From NCBI RefSeq assembly GCF_000293885.2, contig NZ_CP010945.1, forward strand, positions 558,001 through 622,000: 64,000 bases of DNA, read 5' to 3'. This document shows, piece by piece, positions 41,766 to 51,891 of the stretch. The stretch is from Pseudomonas fluorescens NCIMB 11764. GTDB lineage: Bacteria; Pseudomonadota; Gammaproteobacteria; Pseudomonadales; Pseudomonadaceae. The notes under the pieces are model-generated. The model was given only the letters and a program-made list of their open reading frames with translations. It was not told the DNA's origin and searched no databases. The position numbers were made by a program, and so were the translations under genes. Each line of letters starts with the position of its first letter. Within the stretch, counting starts at the first letter, position 1.

Positions 41766-42581
41766 ATGCCATTGATTCCGCAGTTAATCGCCATGCTGGT
41801 TTTCACTTGCCTGAGCTTCGCCGCTCGGGGCGAGAAATTGCGCATTGTCACCGAACCATGGGCGCCTTACGTCTATGAGGAGAACGGTAAATCACTGGGG
41901 CTGGACTACGAAACCACGGCCATCGTCTTCAAGCGCCTGGGGATCGAAGTCGAATGGCAGTTCCTGCCGTGGAAACGCTGCCTGTCGATGCTCGAAACCG
42001 GCCAGGCCGATGGCGCGCTGGACATTTTTCACAGTGAAGAGCGCGACGCCACCCTGCTCTACCCCGGCGAACCGCTCTCGGAAGTCCAGTTCGTGATGTT
42101 TTACGCCAACGAGCGGCCTCATCCGTTTCGTACCCTGGACGACTTGAAAGGCCTGACGATTGGCACCTCCCCAGGCTATCTGTACAGCCCGGACTTTCGC
42201 GAATCGACACTGTTCACTCGCGAGCCGGCGCCCACTCACGAAGCCAACTTCGGCAAACTGGTGCGCGGGCGAATCGACCTGCTGATCACCGATCGCCGGG
42301 TCGGCCAGCATTTGCTCGACGAATTGAACATCCGCGACCAGATCAGCGAAAACCCGACCGTCATCAGCCAACAGAGCCAATTCCTGGCAGTTCGCCGCAA
42401 TGCGGGCATGGACTTGCTGGTGCAACGCTTCGGCGCTGAACTCAAGCGGTTCAAGCGCGAGCCCGCCTATGCCGAACTGAGTGCCCGTTATGGCGCCGAT
42501 CCGGCCGTCAGCAATCACGCTGCCGGGGCCACCGCCGTCCGCGAAAAAACCGTTGAGCAGCAGGAAAGCGGCGCGCAGTGA
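41766..42581 (+). CDS. Periplasmic solute-binding protein, family 3
   Basis: 271 residues with a signal peptide ([24 protein letters not shown]) and a binding fold starting [17 protein letters not shown]. The block [23 protein letters not shown] is like stand-alone binding proteins of pseudomonads. The ATG at 41766 opens the signal peptide; a frame from 41646 overlaps the hairpin. The C-terminal tail (about 15 residues) is Ala/Glu rich. No transporter genes adjoin. Ligand unknown. Confidence 0.78.
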   Translation: MPLIPQLIAMLVFTCLSFAARGEKLRIVTEPWAPYVYEENGKSLGLDYETTAIVFKRLGIEVEWQFLPWKRCLSMLETGQADGALDIFHSEERDATLLYPGEPLSEVQFVMFYANERPHPFRTLDDLKGLTIGTSPGYLYSPDFRESTLFTREPAPTHEANFGKLVRGRIDLLITDRRVGQHLLDELNIRDQISENPTVISQQSQFLAVRRNAGMDLLVQRFGAELKRFKREPAYAELSARYGADPAVSNHAAGATAVREKTVEQQESGAQ

Positions 42582-42804
42582 TTGCTCTGTTATACTCCGG
42601 CCTTCCCGCCAGGCTCACGCCCGGACGCTCGGACTTGTTCAAGGCATCTCGACCCCGCTACAGCGCAGCTTTTCAGCCCGCGCGAGCGCTCCAGACGAGC
42701 TTTCAAGGCCCAGCAGGACCGGACGGGATTGCGTTCCTCTTAAACGCCATTCGCGCCAGGCAAGACTCCCATTGGGCCAAGCCCTAACTAAAACAGGATT
42801 ACTC
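42582..42804 (+). promoter_or_regulatory. Long rhlE leader region
   Basis: 223 bases between the binding-protein gene and rhlE. TATACT at 42591-42596 is a good -10, without a clear -35. If used, the 5' untranslated region is about 200 bases, G+C rich and with several short inverted repeats. Long leaders with self-regulation are known for some bacterial RNA helicases; here it is an inference. An AGGA ribosome site lies before the ATG at 42805. Confidence 0.45.
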
Positions 42805-44679
42805 ATGTCCTTTGCTTCCCTCGGTCTCTCCGAGGCTTTAGTCCGCGCCATCGAGGCAGCGGGCTATACCGAGCCTACTCCGGTGCAACAGCGGGCCATT
42901 CCCGCCGTGTTGCAAGGTCGCGACCTGATGGTTGCGGCTCAGACAGGTACTGGTAAAACCGGCGGCTTCGCCCTTCCGATTCTGGAGCGGTTGTTTCCCA
43001 ACGGTCACCCGGACAAATCCCAGCGTCACGGCCCGCGCCAACCACGCGTGCTGGTCCTGACCCCTACCCGCGAACTCGCGGCTCAGGTTCACGAAAGCTT
43101 CAAGGTCTATGCCCGTGACCTGAAGTTCGTCAGCGCCTGCATCTTCGGCGGCGTCGGCATGAACCCGCAGGTTCAGGCCATGTCCCGCGGCGTTGACGTG
43201 CTGGTGGCCTGCCCTGGCCGTCTGCTCGACCTCGCCGGCCAAGGCAGCGTCGATCTGTCCCACGTGGAAATCCTCGTGCTGGACGAAGCCGACCGCATGC
43301 TCGACATGGGCTTTGTCCATGACGTGAAAAAGGTCCTGGCCCGTCTGCCGAGCAAACGTCAGAACCTGTTGTTCTCGGCGACGTTCTCCAAGGACATCAC
43401 CGACCTTGCCGGCAAGCTGCTGCACAACCCGGAACGCATCGAAGTCACGCCGCCGAACACCACGGTCGAGCGCATCGAGCAACGCGTATTCCGTCTGCCG
43501 GCCAACCACAAGCGTTCGCTGCTGGCGCACCTGATCACCGCAGGCGCCTGGGAACAGGTGCTCGTGTTCACCCGCACCAAGCACGGCGCCAACCGTCTGG
43601 CCGAATACCTGGACAAACACGGCCTCACCGCCGTCGCGATCCACGGCAACAAGAGCCAGAACGCACGCACCAAAGCCCTGGCCGACTTCAAGGCCGGTGA
43701 AGTACGCATCCTGGTCGCCACCGACATCGCCGCTCGCGGCCTCGACATCGATCAGTTGCCACACGTGGTCAACTTCGAACTGCCGAACGTCGACGAAGAT
43801 TACGTTCACCGCATCGGCCGTACCGGCCGTGCCGGTCGTTCGGGCGAGGCGATCTCGCTGGTGGCTCCGGACGAAGAAAAGCTGCTGAAAAGCATCGAAC
43901 GCATGACCAAGCAGAAAATCGCCGACGGCGACCTGATGGGCTTCGATTCCAGCGCTGTAGAAGCCGAGAAACCGGAAGTCCGCGAGCGTCCGGATGTGCG
44001 TAACCCGCGCAACCCACGTGGCCCGCGCGGTGACGGTCCGAACGGCAGCGGCGGTGGCGGCGGTCGTAAAGACAAAGGCAAGGACAAGGGCGGCAAGGAA
44101 AAACCTGCAGCCACTGGCCGTGGCGATCGTCCGGCCCGTGAGCAGAAACCACGCGAAGGCACCCCGGCTCGCGAGCAACAGCGCCCGGCGCCACGCGCTG
44201 CCGCTGATCGCGCTCCGGACGAGTTCCTGGACGACGATATCGATAACTTCGGTAACCGCGTCGACTACGTGCCTCAAGCCAAACCGGCTCAGGGTCGTGG
44301 CCGCCGTCCGGGCGCTCCAGCACAAGGTTCGGCCGCTGGCACAGGTGCTCCGCGCACTGGCGGCAAGCCTCAGGGTCGCCAAAGCGGTCCGCGCAGCAGC
44401 GACGGCGCCACCACCGGCACGCCGCCGGCCAAGCGCAGCGGTCCACGCAACGGTGCTCCACGTGACGGCCAGGCCCGTCGCGAAGAAGGCCGCAACCGTC
44501 GCCCGGCGCGTGACGACCAGCCGCGTTCGGAACCCGCCGTGCAAAACCCGCGTGGTCCGGCACCGAAGATCATTCACAAGGAGTCGAAAACCGATCGTTT
44601 CCCGACTCCCGAACAACTTGATCAACTGCCAGGCCGTCCCCGTGGTGAGAAACCAGCATTGCTGACTCGCAATCGCTGA
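42805..44679 (+). CDS. rhlE: DEAD-box RNA helicase RhlE
   Basis: 624 residues. Helicase core about 1-380: Q motif ([10 protein letters not shown]), [22 protein letters not shown] in [12 protein letters not shown], and [11 protein letters not shown]. After it comes about 240 residues of Gly/Pro/Arg/Lys-rich, disordered tail, which in RhlE drives RNA binding and RNA-protein condensation. It functions in RNA turnover and ribosome maturation, often at low temperature. Distinct from DbpA at 9004, whose tail is an RRM-like fold. Confidence 0.93.
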   Translation: MSFASLGLSEALVRAIEAAGYTEPTPVQQRAIPAVLQGRDLMVAAQTGTGKTGGFALPILERLFPNGHPDKSQRHGPRQPRVLVLTPTRELAAQVHESFKVYARDLKFVSACIFGGVGMNPQVQAMSRGVDVLVACPGRLLDLAGQGSVDLSHVEILVLDEADRMLDMGFVHDVKKVLARLPSKRQNLLFSATFSKDITDLAGKLLHNPERIEVTPPNTTVERIEQRVFRLPANHKRSLLAHLITAGAWEQVLVFTRTKHGANRLAEYLDKHGLTAVAIHGNKSQNARTKALADFKAGEVRILVATDIAARGLDIDQLPHVVNFELPNVDEDYVHRIGRTGRAGRSGEAISLVAPDEEKLLKSIERMTKQKIADGDLMGFDSSAVEAEKPEVRERPDVRNPRNPRGPRGDGPNGSGGGGGRKDKGKDKGGKEKPAATGRGDRPAREQKPREGTPAREQQRPAPRAAADRAPDEFLDDDIDNFGNRVDYVPQAKPAQGRGRRPGAPAQGSAAGTGAPRTGGKPQGRQSGPRSSDGATTGTPPAKRSGPRNGAPRDGQARREEGRNRRPARDDQPRSEPAVQNPRGPAPKIIHKESKTDRFPTPEQLDQLPGRPRGEKPALLTRNR

Positions 44680-44694
44680 TTTGACACTGCCATG

Positions 44695-44733
44695 AAAAAT
44701 GCCCCGGATCTCGCGATCCGGGGCATTTTTTTA
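44695..44733 (+). terminator. Rho-independent terminator after rhlE
   Basis: Stem AATGCCCCGGATC / GATCCGGGGCATT with loop TCGC, followed by seven T. It lies 16 bases after the rhlE stop. Confidence 0.93.
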
Positions 44734-44752
44734 TTTATCACAAATTGCTTTT

Positions 44753-44818
44753 TGTAGGCGCTGGCGAAGCCTGCGATCTTTTGATCTTGAAAGATCGCAG
44801 CCTGCGGCAGCTCCTACG
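44753..44818. repeat. Inverted repeat, GATCGCAGCCTGCGG family
   Basis: TGTAGGCGCTGGCGAAGCCTGCGATCTTTT and AAAGATCGCAGCCTGCGGCAGCTCCTACGA pair around GATCTTG. It lies between convergent rhlE and the YceI gene. Confidence 0.82.
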
Positions 44819-44826
44819 ACTGAGCA

Positions 44827-45411
44827 TTACTTCGCTTTGACACCTTCAAACGAAACGTACAACTCGACTGCATCGGACGCTGGGCCCAGGTCTTTCTGCT
44901 TGCCGAAGTCGGAACGCTTGATGCTGGTGGTGCCCTCGAAGCCGGCACGGTAGCCGCCCCATGGATCCTTGCCTTCGCCCAGGAAGGTAGCCTTGACCAC
45001 GACTGGCTTGGTCACGCCAAGGATGGTCAGGTCGCCGGTCACGTCGGCAGTGTCTTTGCCAGCGGCGTTTTTGCCGGTGGATTTAACGCTGGTGGAGACG
45101 AACTTGGCTTTAGACCCGTCCAGGAAGTCTTTGCTGGCGATGTGCTTGTCGCGCTCGGCATGGTTGGTGAACACGCTGGCGGTGTTGACGTTGAACTCGA
45201 TCTTGCTCGCTTCCGGCTTGGCCGCATCGAAGCTGAACTTGCCGTCGATGTCCTTGAAGGTACCGGTGATGTAGCTGTAGCCCAAGTGGCTGATCTTGAA
45301 GTCAACGAAGGCATGCTGGCCTTCCTTGTCGACGACGTAGTCAGCTGCCATCACGTTAGCGGACAGCAGAGCCGAACCGATTGCCACAGCAGCGAGTGTT
45401 TTTTTCAACAT
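44827..45411 (-). CDS. YceI-family periplasmic protein
   Basis: 194 residues: signal peptide ([25 protein letters not shown]), then a lipocalin-like YceI domain that binds a polyisoprenoid such as a quinone precursor in homologues. Blocks [21 protein letters not shown] and [16 protein letters not shown] are typical. It starts 32 bases after cytochrome b561 gene ends, an association often seen and suggestive of a joint role in periplasmic redox chemistry. Confidence 0.9.
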   Translation of the reverse strand: MLKKTLAAVAIGSALLSANVMAADYVVDKEGQHAFVDFKISHLGYSYITGTFKDIDGKFSFDAAKPEASKIEFNVNTASVFTNHAERDKHIASKDFLDGSKAKFVSTSVKSTGKNAAGKDTADVTGDLTILGVTKPVVVKATFLGEGKDPWGGYRAGFEGTTSIKRSDFGKQKDLGPASDAVELYVSFEGVKAK

Positions 45412-45443
45412 GCTTTCTATTCCTTTGGAGTCGAGGTTGAACT

Positions 45444-45995
45444 TCAGGCTTTGCGGCCCAGCATACGAATGAGGGTCGCATCACGATCGATAAAGTGGTG
45501 CTTCAATGCTGCCAACGCATGGAGACCGGAAAAAATTACCAGTACCCACGCCAGATACAGATGGATCACACCGGCGGTGTCTGCCTGGTCCGGTATTCCG
45601 GACACCAGTGCAGGAACTTCAAACAGGCCAAACACCGGAATCCCGACACCGTCTGCGGTGGAAATCAGGTAACCGGCAATCATCACAGCAAACAGGCCGA
45701 GGTACAGGAACGAATGGCCGAACTTCGCGCCAATGCGCGTCAGACGGCTGTAGCTGTCGAGTGTCGGCGGTGGCGGACTGACAAAGCGCCACAACACACG
45801 CAGCAACATGACGGCAAACAGCACCAGGCCAATGCTCTTGTGCAGGTCCGGCGCGTCTTTGCGCCAGGTGCTGTAGTAGTCGAGACCGACCATCCACAAC
45901 CCCAACGCGAACAGACCGAAGACCGCCAGCGCCACGCACCAATGCATGAAGATGCTGACCCAACCGTAGCGGGAAGAAGAGTTACGTAGCTGCAT
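45444..45995 (-). CDS. Cytochrome b561
   Basis: 183-residue inner-membrane dihaem cytochrome of the CybB type with four membrane segments. Histidine ligands are expected in the first ([16 protein letters not shown]), second ([20 protein letters not shown]), and last ([24 protein letters not shown]) segments. It oxidises quinol. The ATG at 45995 has CAGGA 7 bases before it; the TTG at 46001 is too close. First gene of a pair with yceI. Confidence 0.9.
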   Translation of the reverse strand: MQLRNSSSRYGWVSIFMHWCVALAVFGLFALGLWMVGLDYYSTWRKDAPDLHKSIGLVLFAVMLLRVLWRFVSPPPPTLDSYSRLTRIGAKFGHSFLYLGLFAVMIAGYLISTADGVGIPVFGLFEVPALVSGIPDQADTAGVIHLYLAWVLVIFSGLHALAALKHHFIDRDATLIRMLGRKA

Positions 45996-46202
45996 GCCCA
46001 AATCCTGTGAGAACTGCGACCAAGACTATCGAGTTATCTATCGATTTAAAGCGGAAAATTTCGCTTTGAAATATCGAGAAATACGATCAAGAGTCTGAAA
46101 TGGGTGAGTTAAGGAAAGATTAAAGACCACTGAGTGAGAAATGATGACGTCCGAACCAAGAACACCTGCGCCATGAGATTTATTCGTTCTTTTCTTCAGG
46201 CA

Positions 46203-46236
46203 TAAAAAAACGCGGCATTTCTGCCGCGTTTCTTTA
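46203..46236 (-). terminator. Rho-independent terminator after the amine oxidase
   Basis: AAACGCGGCA-TTTC-TGCCGCGTTT stem with an A-run at left that becomes a T-run on the minus strand. It ends 11 bases past the stop codon of the amine oxidase gene. Confidence 0.88.
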
Positions 46237-46246
46237 ATCCCGAAGC

Positions 46247-48019
46247 TTACTGCGCCTTGGTATCTGTCGCCGCGGTCGCAGCGGGCTTGGTCGCTGGTTT
46301 CTTCGCCAGTTCAGCTTTCTTCACAGGCGCCTTGGCCGGGGCTTTTTTGGCGTCGGTTTTGGCAGCGGGCTTTTTCGCCGGCGCTTTGGCCGGAGCCTTC
46401 TTGGCTGGCTCGGCTTTTACCGGTGCGGCAGGCTTCGGCGCTTCCACTGGCGCAGGCGCCGGGGTTGGCACTGGAGCGAGTGTCGGTGCTGGCGGTGTTA
46501 CCGGCTCGGGAGCCTTGACCGGTTCCGGCTTCTTGTCTTCATCGGAGGATCCACCAAACAGATTGCTGAAGAAGTTGCCCTTCTTCGCCGCCACTGCACC
46601 GGCCGCAACAGCTGTCGCTGCCGGAACCACTTTCGCCGGTTCAAACGACTTGCCTGCCGCCAGGTCTTCAACCTGACTGGCTGCGCGCTGACCGGTGCGC
46701 AATGCGCCCTCCAGCGTGCCTGGGTACAAGGTGTCGGTATGTTCGCCAGCGAACGCTACGCGTTGCAGCGGACGTTCCCACAGGCGCCAGTACTTGCTGA
46801 TCTGGCCCGGGCCGAAGGCCAGGTAAGCGCCGCCCATCGACGGATCGGTGCTGTAGCGGCGGATTTCATAACCGGTGAACGAACCGCGTGCCTGTGGATA
46901 AAATGCGTGCAGACGAATCAGTACCTGATCGGCCATCTGCTTGTCGCCGAAGGCCTGCATCACCCGCGCATTGTCGCCGGACAGGTTGATCACCACGTTG
47001 GCACCACCCTTCAGGGCTGGCTCGACCCACAACATGCCCAGGCCGGTGTTGCTGTAGATCTCGCCGGACATGCGCGCCTTGCTTTCCCATACCGGCGTCT
47101 TGAACTTCAGCATGATCTGGTCGCGCCAACCGTAGTTGGTGCCTTTGATCGCGCCCAAGTGCTGGGCATCCAGCGCCGGGGTCATCTGGATCTTGTTCAG
47201 GGCGCGCAATGGCACGGCGACCACGACGTAGTCAGCCTGATAGCCGACGCTGCCGACTTTGACGGTCACGCCATCCTTGTCCTGGATAATGGCCGAGACC
47301 GGGGAGCTGGTCTTGATGGTTTTCAGCTGTTTGACGAAGGCTTGAGCCAGCACCGGACTGCCGCCGAGCAGGCGCGAAGCGCGCAGGTCACGATCGGACA
47401 CACCGCGATAAACCCGGCTCTGTTGTGCGTAGTACAGCAGCGACAGGCGCGAAGGTTCGTCATAACGGGTACGAATTTGCTGATTGATCAACTGCCGAGC
47501 CGTGGCGGGCAACGTCAGTCGATCAAGCCAGTTGGAGACGTTGATCTGATCCAGGGCATGCAGCGTGCTGGTCGCGGCCGGGTTCTGCGGGTCTTCGATC
47601 GAGCGCGCCAGATCGTCCAGCGTCTTTTCGTAACGCTTGAGCGCGTCACTGGTGGCCGGTTCCTTGGTCGCCAGATCAGCGGCGGTGTAATACACGCCGT
47701 CGATCAGGTAGCTCGGCGTGCGCACGAATTCCGGTGCCGGCGTAGTGCTCAGCTTGAATGTCGAAACGTATTTGTTCAGCACCGGCTGGGTCTTGTCGTT
47801 ACCGATCCACTCGCTGGTGGCCATGCCGGAGCGGCCGCCCAGGCTCGGTTTGGCTTCCAGCAGCGTGACTTGCCAGCCTTTGTTCTGCAGTTCGTATGCC
47901 GCCGTCAGGCCCGAAAGCCCGCCGCCGATCACGATCGCTGTTTTATCCTTGGCCAGCGCAGACACGCTGAACAGCCCCAACATCACCAGCGCACAGGCGC
48001 GCAGCCAACCAGCAGACAT
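46247..48019 (-). CDS. Secreted-type FAD amine oxidase with Pro/Ala/Lys tail
   Basis: 590 residues. Signal peptide about 1-23 (ending SALAKDK), then a flavin amine-oxidase domain: FAD motif VIGGGLSGLTAAYEL at about 30-44, GGRSG near 62, and C-terminal FAGEHTDTLYPGTLEGALRTG near 430. From about residue 456 on, 135 residues are of low complexity: Pro/Ala rich, then repeats of KKAPAKAPAKK and the like, strongly basic. Such Lys/Ala tails may bind polyanions. The substrate is unknown; family members oxidise amines or amino acids. GGAG precedes the ATG. Confidence 0.82.
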   Translation of the reverse strand: MSAGWLRACALVMLGLFSVSALAKDKTAIVIGGGLSGLTAAYELQNKGWQVTLLEAKPSLGGRSGMATSEWIGNDKTQPVLNKYVSTFKLSTTPAPEFVRTPSYLIDGVYYTAADLATKEPATSDALKRYEKTLDDLARSIEDPQNPAATSTLHALDQINVSNWLDRLTLPATARQLINQQIRTRYDEPSRLSLLYYAQQSRVYRGVSDRDLRASRLLGGSPVLAQAFVKQLKTIKTSSPVSAIIQDKDGVTVKVGSVGYQADYVVVAVPLRALNKIQMTPALDAQHLGAIKGTNYGWRDQIMLKFKTPVWESKARMSGEIYSNTGLGMLWVEPALKGGANVVINLSGDNARVMQAFGDKQMADQVLIRLHAFYPQARGSFTGYEIRRYSTDPSMGGAYLAFGPGQISKYWRLWERPLQRVAFAGEHTDTLYPGTLEGALRTGQRAASQVEDLAAGKSFEPAKVVPAATAVAAGAVAAKKGNFFSNLFGGSSDEDKKPEPVKAPEPVTPPAPTLAPVPTPAPAPVEAPKPAAPVKAEPAKKAPAKAPAKKPAAKTDAKKAPAKAPVKKAELAKKPATKPAATAATDTKAQ

Positions 48020-48242
48020 TCAGCGAACTCCGGAAATACACGTAGGAAAAACGGTTTTGCGAGTCAGACGACTCAAAGAACCGCGAAGAATACGTTAGCC
48101 ATCATTGGGCCGCCAGCGACGTCTATCGCCCTATACAAAGTAGCTCAATCGACACAATGGGTTGTTCCCGCGCGATGCATTGCATAGGCTTGCGCGATTG
48201 TATGTCCGCGCCTGTCGGCGGATCGCCTCGAGGAGACTGAAC

Positions 48243-49649
48243 ATGGGCCTGAACAATCAGTGGATGCAACGCGATCTCGCGGTGTTGTGGCATCCCTGCA
48301 CCCAGATGAAAGACCACGAACAGCTGCCACTGATCCCGATCAAGCGCGGTGAAGGCGTGTGGCTGGAAGACTTCGAAGGCAAACGCTACCTCGATGCCGT
48401 CAGTTCCTGGTGGGTCAACGTGTTTGGCCACGCCAACCCGCGCATCAACCAGCGCATCAAGGATCAGGTCGATCAGCTGGAGCACGTGATCCTCGCCGGT
48501 TTCAGCCATCAGCCGGTCATCGAGTTGTCCGAGCGTCTGGTGAAGATGACGCCCGAAGGCCTGACCCGATGCTTCTACGCCGATAACGGTTCGTCCTGCA
48601 TCGAAGTCGCGCTGAAAATGAGCTTTCACTACTGGCTCAACCGCGGCCAGCCGAACAAGAAGCGCTTCGTCACACTGACCAACAGCTATCACGGCGAGAC
48701 CATGGCGGCGATGTCGGTGGGCGACGTGCCGCTGTTCACCGAGACCTACAAGGCGCTGCTGCTGGACACCATCAAGGTGCCAAGCCCCGATTGCTACCTG
48801 CGCCCTGAGGGCATGAGCTGGGAGGAGCATTCGCGCAACATGTTCGCCGCCATGGAGCAGACGCTGGCCGAGAACCACGACACCGTCGCGGCGGTGATCG
48901 TCGAGCCGCTGATTCAGGGCGCCGGCGGCATGCGCATGTATCACCCGGTTTATTTGAAGCTGCTGCGTGAAGCGTGCGACCGTTACGGCGTGCACCTGAT
49001 CCACGACGAAATCGCCGTCGGCTTCGGCCGCACCGGGACCATGTTTGCCTGTGAACAGGCCGGCATCCGCCCGGACTTCCTCTGCCTGTCCAAGGCCCTG
49101 ACCGGCGGTTACCTGCCGCTGGCGGCCTGCGTGACGACCGAAGACGTCTACAGCGCTTTCTACGACGACTACCCGACCCTGCGCGCCTTCCTGCATTCCC
49201 ACAGCTACACCGGTAACCCGCTGGCGTGCGCGGCGGCCTTGGCGACGCTGGATATCTTCGAAGAAGACAACGTCATCGAAAACAACAAGGCGTTGGCCCA
49301 GCGCATGGCCTCCTCCACCGCGCACCTGGTCGATCACCCGAACGTCTCGGAAGTACGCCAGACCGGCATGGTGCTGGCCATCGAGATGGTCAAGGACAAG
49401 GCAACCAAGGAAGCTTACCCGTGGCAGGAACGTCGTGGCTTGAAGGTGTTCCAGCATGCACTGGAACGAGGTGCTTTACTTCGACCGTTGGGCAGCGTGG
49501 TGTATTTCCTGCCGCCTTACGTGATCACGCCGGAGCAGATCGACTTCCTCGCGGAAGTGGCCAGTGAAGGGATCGACATTGCGACCCGCAATAGCGTGAG
49601 CGTCTCGGTGCCGAAAGACTTCCATCCCGACTTCCGTGATCCGGGCTAG
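48243..49649 (+). CDS. bioA: Adenosylmethionine-8-amino-7-oxononanoate transaminase
   Basis: PLP enzyme of biotin synthesis, using SAM as amino donor to make 7,8-diaminopelargonate. 468 residues. The BioA-specific start region WHPCTQMKDHE lies near residue 15, and the PLP Lys is in LCLSKALTGGYLPLA near residue 285. GAGGA is upstream of the ATG at 48243; a frame from 48162 overlaps untranslated DNA. It is apart from bioBFHCD, as is common in pseudomonads. Confidence 0.94.
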   Translation: MGLNNQWMQRDLAVLWHPCTQMKDHEQLPLIPIKRGEGVWLEDFEGKRYLDAVSSWWVNVFGHANPRINQRIKDQVDQLEHVILAGFSHQPVIELSERLVKMTPEGLTRCFYADNGSSCIEVALKMSFHYWLNRGQPNKKRFVTLTNSYHGETMAAMSVGDVPLFTETYKALLLDTIKVPSPDCYLRPEGMSWEEHSRNMFAAMEQTLAENHDTVAAVIVEPLIQGAGGMRMYHPVYLKLLREACDRYGVHLIHDEIAVGFGRTGTMFACEQAGIRPDFLCLSKALTGGYLPLAACVTTEDVYSAFYDDYPTLRAFLHSHSYTGNPLACAAALATLDIFEEDNVIENNKALAQRMASSTAHLVDHPNVSEVRQTGMVLAIEMVKDKATKEAYPWQERRGLKVFQHALERGALLRPLGSVVYFLPPYVITPEQIDFLAEVASEGIDIATRNSVSVSVPKDFHPDFRDPG

Positions 49650-49664
49650 AAGTCACCGAGAACC

Positions 49665-49770
49665 CCTGTGGCGAGGGAGCTTGCTCCCGCTGGGTCGCGA
49701 AGCGGCCCCGCTTATCCCTGGAAAGAAGAGGACTGCTGCGCAGTCCAGCGGGAGCAAGCTCCCTCGCCAC
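49665..49770. repeat. REPIN of the GAGGGAGCTTGCTCCC family
   Basis: CCTGTGGCGAGGGAGCTTGCTCCC at left and CAGCGGGAGCAAGC then TCCCTCGCCACA at right, with inner stems GGGTCGCGAAGCGGCCC and CTGCTGCGCAG. Between bioA and rsmE. Confidence 0.9.
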
Positions 49771-49827
49771 AAAAAACCAGCCACATTTGCGACTTGATCC
49801 AACTTACTGATTCAGTAGAGACCCAGC

Positions 49828-50547
49828 ATGAGACTGTCCCGCTTCTTTATCGACGCCCCCCTGAGCACCGGCGAGCACGAGTTGCCCGAGGCCCAGGCCC
49901 ATTACATCAGCCGCGTGCTGCGCATGGCCGAGGGCGATGTGCTGCAATTGTTCGACGGCTCGGGCCATGAGTTTCGCGCCAGGCTGGTGGAGGTTGGCAA
50001 GAAGCGCGTGGTGGTGCAGATCGATGAAAGCTTCGCCGGTCAGGTCGAATCACCGCTTGCGATCCATCTCGGCCAGGGTTTGTCCCGTGGCGAGCGGATG
50101 GATTGGGCGATTCAGAAAGCCACTGAACTGGGCGTGACTGAAATCACCCCGATCTTCAGCGACCGCTGCGAAGTCCGGCTGAAGGACGAGCGCGCCGACA
50201 AGCGCCTGCTGCATTGGCGCCAGGTGGCGATCAGCGCGTGCGAGCAGTGCGGGCGGTCACGGGTGCCGGTGATTCATCCGCCGCTGTTGCTGGCGGACTG
50301 GTTGAAGCAGACCGAGGCTGAGTTGAAACTGGTGTTGCATCCGGTGGCGGAGCCGTTGGTGAGTCATGCGAAGCCGGCAACGTTGGCGTTTCTGATCGGG
50401 CCTGAGGGCGGGTTGTCCGACGCTGAAGTCGAGCAGGCCAAGGCTGGCGGTTTTCACGCCGCCCGCCTCGGTCCTCGCGTATTGCGCACCGAAACCGCAC
50501 CCGTCGTGGCGTTAGCGGTGGCGCAACAACTGTGGGGCGACTTCTAG
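49828..50547 (+). CDS. rsmE: 16S rRNA m3U1498 methyltransferase
   Basis: SPOUT-fold methyltransferase that modifies U1498 of 16S rRNA. 239 residues. PUA-like N-terminal domain (MRLSRFFIDAPL) and the SAM-binding knot with LAFLIGPEGGLSDAEVEQA near residue 190 and LGPRVLRTETAPVVAL near 213, diagnostic for RsmE. Confidence 0.95.
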   Translation: MRLSRFFIDAPLSTGEHELPEAQAHYISRVLRMAEGDVLQLFDGSGHEFRARLVEVGKKRVVVQIDESFAGQVESPLAIHLGQGLSRGERMDWAIQKATELGVTEITPIFSDRCEVRLKDERADKRLLHWRQVAISACEQCGRSRVPVIHPPLLLADWLKQTEAELKLVLHPVAEPLVSHAKPATLAFLIGPEGGLSDAEVEQAKAGGFHAARLGPRVLRTETAPVVALAVAQQLWGDF

Positions 50548-50552
50548 GTTCT

Positions 50553-50583
50553 GATCGTTCCCACGCTCCACGTGGGAACGATC
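50553..50583. repeat. Perfect 13-base hairpin after rsmE
   Basis: GATCGTTCCCACG and its exact complement flank CTCCA. It lies between the convergent rsmE and binding-protein genes. No T-run follows on either side, so it is more like a REP-type palindrome that may still hinder transcription. Confidence 0.8.
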
Positions 50584-50592
50584 TGTCCGCAA

Positions 50593-51495
50593 CTACTGCA
50601 CCGGATCACTCACCGGTTTGGCGATGATGGCTTTCAGCTCGCTGGTCATCGGGAATTCCAGGTTCAAGCCTTTGGGCGGGATCGGCTGTTGGAACCAGCG
50701 GTTGTAGATGCCGTTGATTTCCCCTGAGCTGTACAGGTCGGCCAGTGTGGAGTTGACCAGTGCCAGGAACTGCGGATCATCCTTGCGCACCATGCAGCTG
50801 TAGATTTCCCGCGACTGCTCCTCACCCACCACCACCCACTTATGCGGATCGCGGGCCTTCGCTCGTTCACCATAGAGCAGCGCGTCGTCCATATAGAACG
50901 CCGCCGCCCGACCCGACTGCAGCATCTGGAAAGCCTCGCCATGGTCCTTGGCGCTGATCACGAACATATCGATCTTGTGATCGACGTTGTAGCTCTTCAG
51001 AAACCGTTCATTCGTTGTGCCCGCGGTGGTCACGACGTTCTTGCCGCGCAGGTCAGCGAAACTCTTGATGCCGCTGTCCTTCGCCGTGAGCAACTGACCC
51101 TTCACGTAGATAAACCCGTAGGAAAACGCCACTTGCTGCATGCGCTCGGCGGTCACGCCGGTGGAGCCGCACTCAAGGTCGACCGTGCCGTTCTGCACCA
51201 GCGGAATGCGCGTTTGCGAGGTCACCAGGTTGTACTTCACCTGCAGATCCGGCAGTTCAAGCTTTTGCTTGATGCGCTCGACAATCTTGCTCGCCAGGTC
51301 CACCGAATAGCCCATCGGCTGCCCCGTGTGATCACCCACGTAGGAGAACGGCACCGACGCGTCGCGATAGCCCAGCGTGATGCTCTTGGCATTGGCAACC
51401 TTGTTCAGCGTACCGGTCAGTGGCGTTTCGTTGGCCTGGACCTGACTGGCGAGCAGCAGACCGAGGGTGCAGCCGATCAACGTGATTTTTTGCAT
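50593..51495 (-). CDS. Glutamate/aspartate-type amino-acid binding protein
   Basis: 300-residue periplasmic binding protein. Signal peptide about 1-21 (SQVQANE). GltI-like blocks: SVPFSYVGDHTGQPMGYSVDL, then LECGSTGVTAERMQQVAFS and AGTTNERFLKSYN. It is the third gene of dadA-like/ridA/binding protein. No permease or ATPase follows, so it may share a transporter encoded elsewhere. It would deliver an amino acid for the neighbouring oxidase; which one is unknown. Confidence 0.85.
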   Translation of the reverse strand: MQKITLIGCTLGLLLASQVQANETPLTGTLNKVANAKSITLGYRDASVPFSYVGDHTGQPMGYSVDLASKIVERIKQKLELPDLQVKYNLVTSQTRIPLVQNGTVDLECGSTGVTAERMQQVAFSYGFIYVKGQLLTAKDSGIKSFADLRGKNVVTTAGTTNERFLKSYNVDHKIDMFVISAKDHGEAFQMLQSGRAAAFYMDDALLYGERAKARDPHKWVVVGEEQSREIYSCMVRKDDPQFLALVNSTLADLYSSGEINGIYNRWFQQPIPPKGLNLEFPMTSELKAIIAKPVSDPVQ

Positions 51496-51522
51496 TGTTA
51501 TTCTCCGTTGTGGGTTGAGCGA

Positions 51523-51873
51523 TTAGCGGCGCGCTGCGATCACGGTGATTTCCACCAGGACCTCGGGACGGGCCAGTTGCGCCTGCAAAGTCGTGCGGGT
51601 TGGCGCTTTGCCCGGTGACAGCCACTGCGACCAGACCTCATTCATGGCGGCAAAGTCGCGGCCAATGTCGTTCAGGTAAATGGTCGCGTTGAGCAGATGA
51701 TCCTTGTCGCTATCAGCTTCGGCCAGCAACGCATCGATCTTCGCCAGCACCTCGGCGGTTTGGCCAGTGACGTCGAGGCTGTCACCCGGAACCTGTCCCG
51801 AGAGAAACACCAGATCGCCAAAGGTCACCGCGCCAGAGAGCCGGCTGTTGCTGTTGATACGGTTGATGCTCAT
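51523..51873 (-). CDS. RidA-family imine deaminase
   Basis: 116 residues of the YjgF/RidA family, which hydrolyses reactive 2-aminoacrylate and other imines released by PLP or flavin enzymes. The Arg of TTLQAQLARPEVLVEITVIA at the C-terminus corresponds to the RidA substrate-binding region. It sits 18 bases after the flavin amino-acid oxidase gene, consistent with hydrolysis of the imino acid that enzyme releases. Confidence 0.88.
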   Translation of the reverse strand: MSINRINSNSRLSGAVTFGDLVFLSGQVPGDSLDVTGQTAEVLAKIDALLAEADSDKDHLLNATIYLNDIGRDFAAMNEVWSQWLSPGKAPTRTTLQAQLARPEVLVEITVIAARR

Positions 51874-51891
51874 CGGTTTTTCCTTTTCAAG

